Below, one piece after another: positions 6,044 to 9,097 of a stretch of DNA of 9,097 nucleotides (position 1 is its first letter; the number at the start of each line of letters is the position of its first letter). Origin of the DNA: Candidatus Bathyarchaeota archaeon (GTDB lineage Archaea > Thermoproteota > Bathyarchaeia > 40CM-2-53-6 > RBG-13-38-9). The position numbers and the translations under genes are program-made. The DNA is taken from positions 1 to 9,097 of the forward strand of contig JAPKYM010000355.1 in assembly GCA_026394315.1 (NCBI GenBank). Reading direction: 5' to 3'. The notes under the pieces were generated by a model, which saw nothing but the letters and a program-made list of their open reading frames with translations, made no database searches and was not told the origin of the DNA.

Positions 6044-6057
6044 TGGATAAAGGTTGC
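6044..6057 (-). promoter_or_regulatory. BRE/TATA promoter of the mannosyltransferase gene
   Basis: On the minus strand this reads GCAACCTTTATCCA, with the CTTTA core beginning 46 nt before the ATG at 6006. The 10-mer GCAACCTTTA is identical to that before the surface protein at 1119. The promoter remains well formed although the gene is broken, suggesting the break is recent or artefactual. Confidence 0.55.
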
Positions 6058-6157
6058 AGATCAGGATCCGCCACGGTCGCAAAAGGTGAATAAAGCACAT
6101 ACCAATCCCTCTTCTCAGAAGTGAACGAAAGACGCAGCCAGAGTATGTCATATTAAT

Positions 6158-6170
6158 AGGTGCTAGCGCT
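6158..6170 (+). promoter_or_regulatory. Shine-Dalgarno AGGTG setting the TTG start of the helicase
   Basis: AGGTG (6158-6162) lies 7 nt before TTG at 6170, the same spacing as for the TTG-started gene at 1908. The GTG codon directly after it (6173) would be 10 nt away. The palindrome AGCGCT (6165-6170) overlaps the start codon. Confidence 0.5.
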
Positions 6171-7927
6171 TGGTGAGATTCTGTTACAACTGCGGAAAAT
6201 ACATACCTCACAGTTATGACCATTGTCCGAATTGTGCATATCCTAGACCGACGATCGGAAACTTTCAAAGGATGATGGCTGGGAGCTCTTCGAGCAAACC
6301 AATTGTGGAAGCCCAGCGGCCGACGAGGACGAAACTCCCTTCAGAATTGACTGATGACGATGTACTGGCTAGTTTTCCAAGCCCCTCCCTCAGGAAGTAT
6401 CAGAAGGAAATACTGACAGCGACTACCGAGGCATTCAATACGGGAAAGAGATGTGTCATTCTGGCAGCGCCGACAGGATTCGGCAAATCCTACGTTAACA
6501 CTGCCTTCTGCTCCGTGACAAAGTCGTTCTATGCCACTCCGCAGCTGGTGCTGATCGATCAGATAATGAATGATCCGCTTCTTGACTCGAGATTTGTGGA
6601 GATCAAGGGAAGACAGAACTATCTCTGCTACCATCAACCAGATCGTAGTGTCAACGTAGGTAGATGCGTAACTGAAGACTATCCCTGCACTGAACGCTTC
6701 GAAGTATGTCCCTACTGGATACAGAAGATGCAAGCAATAAGTGCCCAGAGCGTATTATCGAGTTTCGCGTACCTCATAGCGGAAGGACAAAATGAAGGCC
6801 AAGCGGACACGTCTCTCGGATCAAGAAATCTACTGGTTCTTGATGAAGCTCATAACATTGAGGAGCAGTGTCTGAACCAGATTTCCGTATCTGTGGATCC
6901 CTTCACTATTCCCTGGGAGGTCTACAATCACTTTCTGCCTGAGATTCGTCAAGCGAAGACGGAGACTCAGATCAAGGAGCTCTTGCAAGAAATCAAGGAA
7001 AGACTGCAGAGTATTCGTGAACAAGGTTTCAAGGTAGCTGAGACCACCGGGCTATCTCTGGTTGAGGCTGAAGACCTCGAGAGAATCGATCGATATATCA
7101 AGAATCATGAACGGTACACTTCATCCAAGAGTGAGTGGATACTGCAGAACGAGGGGGACAAGCTGCTTGCAAAACCTGTCTTCGCAAAACAGCTTATGAA
7201 GGAGCTGGTTTGGAGACGTGCTAACTACTATATCGTGTCTTCAGCGACTATTCTTGACCCGCAGGAATATGCAGAGTTAACGGGCCTCGAGGACATGTTG
7301 GATGACGATGAGGTCTGTTTTCTGCAGGTTCCCAGTACTTTTCCAGTTGAGAATCGACCCATCATAGATAGGACAGTCGGCCCACTGTCAAGGGAGGGTT
7401 GGGAGAACAACAAGGAGAAAGCTCTTCGCAGAATAGAGGAGATCTTGAGGGAGGAGACTGGAAGCGTTGCTGTGCACTGCCACAGTTATCAACACCAGCA
7501 GTGGCTTGCCAAGAGTATTTCAGATGACTTGAAGAAGAGGCTCATTGTTCATACCAGCAAGGATCGTCAAGAGCGGCTGGAAGAGTGGAAGCGTTCTCGA
7601 GGGAAGGTGTTTGTTTCAGTCGCTTTTTCAGAAGGTCAAGACTGGAAATACGACATATGTGATGCCCAGATTCTCTTGAAAGTACCCTTTCCAGACTTGG
7701 GCGACAGAAGAGTGAAAAGACGTCTAGACTTAGGGTATCGCCAGTGGTATGATAACCAGGCAATGTTGGCGGTAATCCAAGCCTACGGCCGTGCAATCAG
7801 AGCAGAAGACGACAAAGCTAAACTGTATATCATCGACGGAAGCTTCAACAGACTGGTCAGGAACTGCTGGCCTTTCATTCCGTTATGGTTCAAAGAAGCT
7901 CTGCCTGAATCCCTTGTGCCCATTTGA
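6170..7927 (+). CDS. XPD/DinG-like SF2 helicase with N-terminal zinc ribbon and Fe-S cluster
   Basis: A 585-residue cytoplasmic DNA helicase of the XPD/Rad3/DinG group (COG1199 type), predicted to move 5'-3' on DNA using ATP, in repair or replication-stress handling. Order: zinc ribbon with C5-x2-C8 and C19-x2-C22; a linker; Q78 of a Q-like motif (LRKYQKE); Walker A AAPTGFGKS at 99-107; motif Ia region TPQLVLIDQ at 123-131; four cysteines C153, C166, C173 and C180 between Walker A and B, placed as the Fe-S ligands of XPD; Walker B DEAH at 225-228; a helical, Arch-like insert of about 115 residues with coiled-coil character (about 255-315); SAT at 358-360; motif IV near 432-438 (SVAVHCH); motif V AFSEGQDW at 485-492; motif VI QAYGRAIR at 537-544. 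All catalytic motifs are intact. The zinc ribbon is not part of standard XPD. The gene is divergent from the mannosyltransferase, with 163 nt between starts, and is monocistronic. Confidence 0.93.
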   Translation: MVRFCYNCGKYIPHSYDHCPNCAYPRPTIGNFQRMMAGSSSSKPIVEAQRPTRTKLPSELTDDDVLASFPSPSLRKYQKEILTATTEAFNTGKRCVILAAPTGFGKSYVNTAFCSVTKSFYATPQLVLIDQIMNDPLLDSRFVEIKGRQNYLCYHQPDRSVNVGRCVTEDYPCTERFEVCPYWIQKMQAISAQSVLSSFAYLIAEGQNEGQADTSLGSRNLLVLDEAHNIEEQCLNQISVSVDPFTIPWEVYNHFLPEIRQAKTETQIKELLQEIKERLQSIREQGFKVAETTGLSLVEAEDLERIDRYIKNHERYTSSKSEWILQNEGDKLLAKPVFAKQLMKELVWRRANYYIVSSATILDPQEYAELTGLEDMLDDDEVCFLQVPSTFPVENRPIIDRTVGPLSREGWENNKEKALRRIEEILREETGSVAVHCHSYQHQQWLAKSISDDLKKRLIVHTSKDRQERLEEWKRSRGKVFVSVAFSEGQDWKYDICDAQILLKVPFPDLGDRRVKRRLDLGYRQWYDNQAMLAVIQAYGRAIRAEDDKAKLYIIDGSFNRLVRNCWPFIPLWFKEALPESLVPI

Positions 7928-7939
7928 AAGAATAGAAAT

Positions 7940-7952
7940 CTCGCTCGCGCTC
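7940..7952. repeat. GCGC element 4 (CTCGCTCGCGCTC)
   Basis: Lies 12 nt after the helicase stop codon. On the minus strand it reads GAGCGCGAGCGAG, sharing GAGCGCG with element 3. Confidence 0.45.
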
Positions 7953-7968
7953 AAAAATGATCGTTAGC

Positions 7969-7983
7969 CTCCTATTTTTGGAG
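7969..7983 (+). terminator. Weak hairpin with T5 run after the helicase gene
   Basis: CTCC (7969-7972) can pair with GGAG (7980-7983) around a loop holding TTTTT (7975-7979), about 45 nt after the stop codon. The T-run is the part most likely to act as an archaeal terminator. The rest of 7984-8158 holds nothing I recognise apart from GGCGCGTGCC (8144-8153), another GCGC tract just upstream of the next promoter. Confidence 0.35.
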
Positions 7984-8157
7984 TCTTGGTAGTGCGTGCT
8001 TTCTTCAGTTGGAAGTTTCTTCAATGTGTTTCCAGTGGAGATTGTTTGTGGCCATTTGATTTCTGAATGGGTGGATTTTTTCCGTTCTTGAGATATGATA
8101 AGTAAGCACGTGGGTTTGAGCTCCTACATTGGCCTATCTGTTTGGCGCGTGCCACCG

Positions 8158-8171
8158 AAATCTAATATAAG
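8158..8171 (+). promoter_or_regulatory. BRE/TATA promoter of the FMN reductase gene
   Basis: GAAATCTAATATAAG includes the TATA core CTAATATAA starting at 8162, 48 nt before the ATG, with a purine-rich BRE-like flank. It is among the clearest promoters in the window. No good Shine-Dalgarno is seen before the ATG. Confidence 0.6.
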
Positions 8172-8209
8172 TAGGCACAACTACGGGTCTTTGGGGCGAT
8201 CTTCAGCAT

Positions 8210-8770
8210 ATGCAGACAAAGAAGACGAAGATCCTAGGATTCGCTGGCAGTCTCAGGCGTGGTTCGTACAACAGAAAGGCTCTTGACATTGCGGCAAGAC
8301 TGGTTCCGCAAAATGCAGAGATGGAGATTTTTGACCTTGAGGGAATTCCGGCATTTAACCAAGATTTGGAACAAAATCCACCACCCAAGGTGAAGGAGTT
8401 CAAGGCCAAGATAAGAGCAGCCGATGCAATTCTGATTGTGACACCTGAATACAACTATTCTATCCCTGGCGTTTTGAAGAATGCTATTGATGCAGCATCC
8501 AGGCCTTATGGCGACAATCCTTTTGATGGCAAGCCGGTGGCTGTAATGGGTGCATCAATCGGAATGGCCGGCACAGCACGAGCACAGTACCATCTGCGCC
8601 AGGCTTTCGTGTTCTTGAACATGTTTCCGATTAATCATCCCGAAGTAATGATCAGTTACGCGCAAGAAAAATTTGATGATGACGGCAATCTGAAAGACGA
8701 GGAAACAAAAGAGTTGATTAAGGATCTGCTTCGCGGACTTGTAGAGTGGACTGAGAGACTAAACAAGTGA
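8210..8770 (+). CDS. NADPH-dependent FMN reductase family protein (flavodoxin-like fold)
   Basis: A 186-residue cytoplasmic protein covering the whole PF03358/COG0431 family domain. The FMN phosphate-binding loop GSLRRGSYNR lies at 13-22. The second family signature, TPEYNYSIPGVLKNAID at 78-94, holds the flavin ring and follows the strand AILIVTPE. A third loop, MGASIGMAGTARAQYHLR at 113-130, is typical of the ChrR/azoreductase-like members. These enzymes reduce FMN, quinones, azo compounds or metal oxyanions with NAD(P)H, usually as dimers or tetramers; the substrate cannot be chosen from sequence. The ATG start is 48 nt from a strong TATA box and immediately precedes the first beta strand (KILGFAGS). 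It is the second flavoprotein in the window, but about 5 kb from the flavoredoxin-like gene and separately transcribed. Confidence 0.93.
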   Translation: MQTKKTKILGFAGSLRRGSYNRKALDIAARLVPQNAEMEIFDLEGIPAFNQDLEQNPPPKVKEFKAKIRAADAILIVTPEYNYSIPGVLKNAIDAASRPYGDNPFDGKPVAVMGASIGMAGTARAQYHLRQAFVFLNMFPINHPEVMISYAQEKFDDDGNLKDEETKELIKDLLRGLVEWTERLNK

Positions 8771-8972
8771 ACGGCTTGGGGGAACGCTCGTCTGTTCAAG
8801 ACAGCGGGAACCTGTGATATGTATTCTTAGAAAGACTAGCGCGCGCATGGTAGTCAGAAAGAGAAGTAAAGATTAGACAGACTCATCACGCTTCATAAGC
8901 AACTTCTCTTTTGCCTGGCTTGTTGGTCTCATGATTGTGAGTGCATCTGAATGAGAATGTCTTTTCTAAGAA
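8771..8972. other. Gene-free intergenic stretch before the tRNA
   Basis: No coding region or recognisable RNA is seen here. It contains GCGC element 5, a weak CTGT/ACAG hairpin around 8802-8816, and CTCTTTTG (8907-8914) as a modest T-run that could end the FMN reductase transcript. Confidence 0.4.
8838..8848. repeat. GCGC element 5 (AGCGCGCGCAT)
   Basis: The longest alternating purine-pyrimidine GCGC run in the window (8838-8848), about 68 nt after the FMN reductase stop codon. Such a run can favour left-handed DNA. It shares AGCGCGCG with element 1. Confidence 0.45.
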
Positions 8973-8985
8973 AGCCTTTAAGGCT
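8973..8985 (+). promoter_or_regulatory. tRNA promoter: TATA box inside a 13-nt palindrome
   Basis: AGCCTTTAAGGCT is a perfect palindrome around a central T and contains the TATA core CTTTAAG, which starts 28 nt before the tRNA 5' end. This spacing independently calibrates the CTTTA boxes seen before the protein genes. The palindrome could be chance or could let the box act in both directions. Confidence 0.6.
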
Positions 8986-9003
8986 GCTTGAGAAATTTCA
9001 TCG

Positions 9004-9097
9004 GGGCCCGTAGCTCAGTATGGATAGAGCAGTAGAACACTCATACTGAGCCTCCTAACCATGCTGGTGAAAGCTAAAGGTCCGGGGTTCAAATCCC
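9004..9097 (+). tRNA. tRNA-Arg(CCT), intron-containing, cut by the window end
   Basis: Acceptor 5' strand GGGCCCG (9004-9010), TA at positions 8-9, D stem GCTC/GAGC (9013-9016, 9027-9030) around the loop AGTATGGATA with the conserved GG, and a T arm of CGGGG (9083-9087) and TTCAAAT loop are all canonical. The last two T-stem bases and the 3' acceptor strand lie beyond the window. The middle is about 30 nt too long. The best fold uses TGAGC (9047-9051) and GCTAA (9073-9077) as anticodon stem (4 of 5 pairs) with loop CTCCTAA, giving anticodon CCT (9054-9056). This requires removing about 14-15 nt after the D stem (about 9032-9046) and about 14 nt after position 37 (about 9058-9071). Exact splice sites are unresolved, as the bulge-helix-bulge pairing is imperfect at both. 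Arg identity is therefore less certain than the tRNA call itself. Confidence 0.82.

Noticed and set aside
6150..6160. CATATTAATAG as the helicase TATA box
   Set aside because: It would place transcription start at about 6180, inside the coding sequence, and it overlaps the Shine-Dalgarno. Using it would remove the zinc ribbon.
8095..8286. 63-residue plus-strand frame before the FMN reductase
   Set aside because: It runs through the TATA box and into the start of the FMN reductase in another frame, and has no recognisable features.
9032..9077. Single-intron model for the tRNA with anticodon stem GTAGA/GCTAA
   Set aside because: Only three pairs form, and the loop position 33 would be C instead of the invariant U. 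The two-insert model gives four pairs and a consensus loop.

Overview
The window looks like a chromosomal segment of an archaeon with a mid-range GC content. The evidence is CTTTA-type TATA boxes about 41-50 nt before start codons and 28 nt before a tRNA, Shine-Dalgarno motifs of the GAGG/AGGTG type, GTG and TTG starts, a tRNA that only folds if archaeal-type introns are removed, and a helicase with XPD-like iron-sulfur cysteines. A TACK-group lineage (Bathyarchaeia or Thaumarchaeota-like) is my guess; no ribosomal or other marker gene is present to settle it. The window opens on GGATCC, so its left edge may be a cloning or digestion end.

Layout, left to right: a hairpin near the left edge (6-42); a minus-strand membrane-anchored surface protein (139-1119); divergently, a small LOG/TIGR00725-like Rossmann protein (1317-1799); a small protein very rich in Tyr, Trp and Pro (1908-2168); a flavoredoxin-like flavin reductase domain protein (2320-2883); a large mucin-like surface protein (3019-4878) with signal peptide, Tyr-Pro patches, a long Thr/Ser stalk, beta-type repeats, one membrane helix and a cytoplasmic SHOCT-like tail; convergent to it, a broken protein O-mannosyltransferase (PMT/GT39) gene (4952-6006, minus); divergently, an XPD/DinG-like Fe-S helicase with an N-terminal zinc ribbon (6170-7927); an NADPH-dependent FMN reductase family protein (8210-8770); and the 5' part of a tRNA-Arg(CCT) that appears to carry two introns (9004 to the window end).

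The genes are mostly single transcription units, each with its own promoter, not one operon. The main functional theme is the cell surface: two type I membrane-anchored proteins, a small aromatic protein whose composition echoes the Tyr-Pro patches of the large one, and a mannosyltransferase-like GT-C enzyme next to an ideal O-glycosylation substrate (Thr/Ser stalk with a run of 17 Thr). The enzyme gene has lost an internal segment and its reading frame, so the pairing may be decayed here, or the break may be an artefact. Two flavoproteins give a minor redox theme. Short alternating GCGC elements recur just outside genes and are not explained by any named feature. I found no CRISPR array, insertion sequence, phage gene or defence system.
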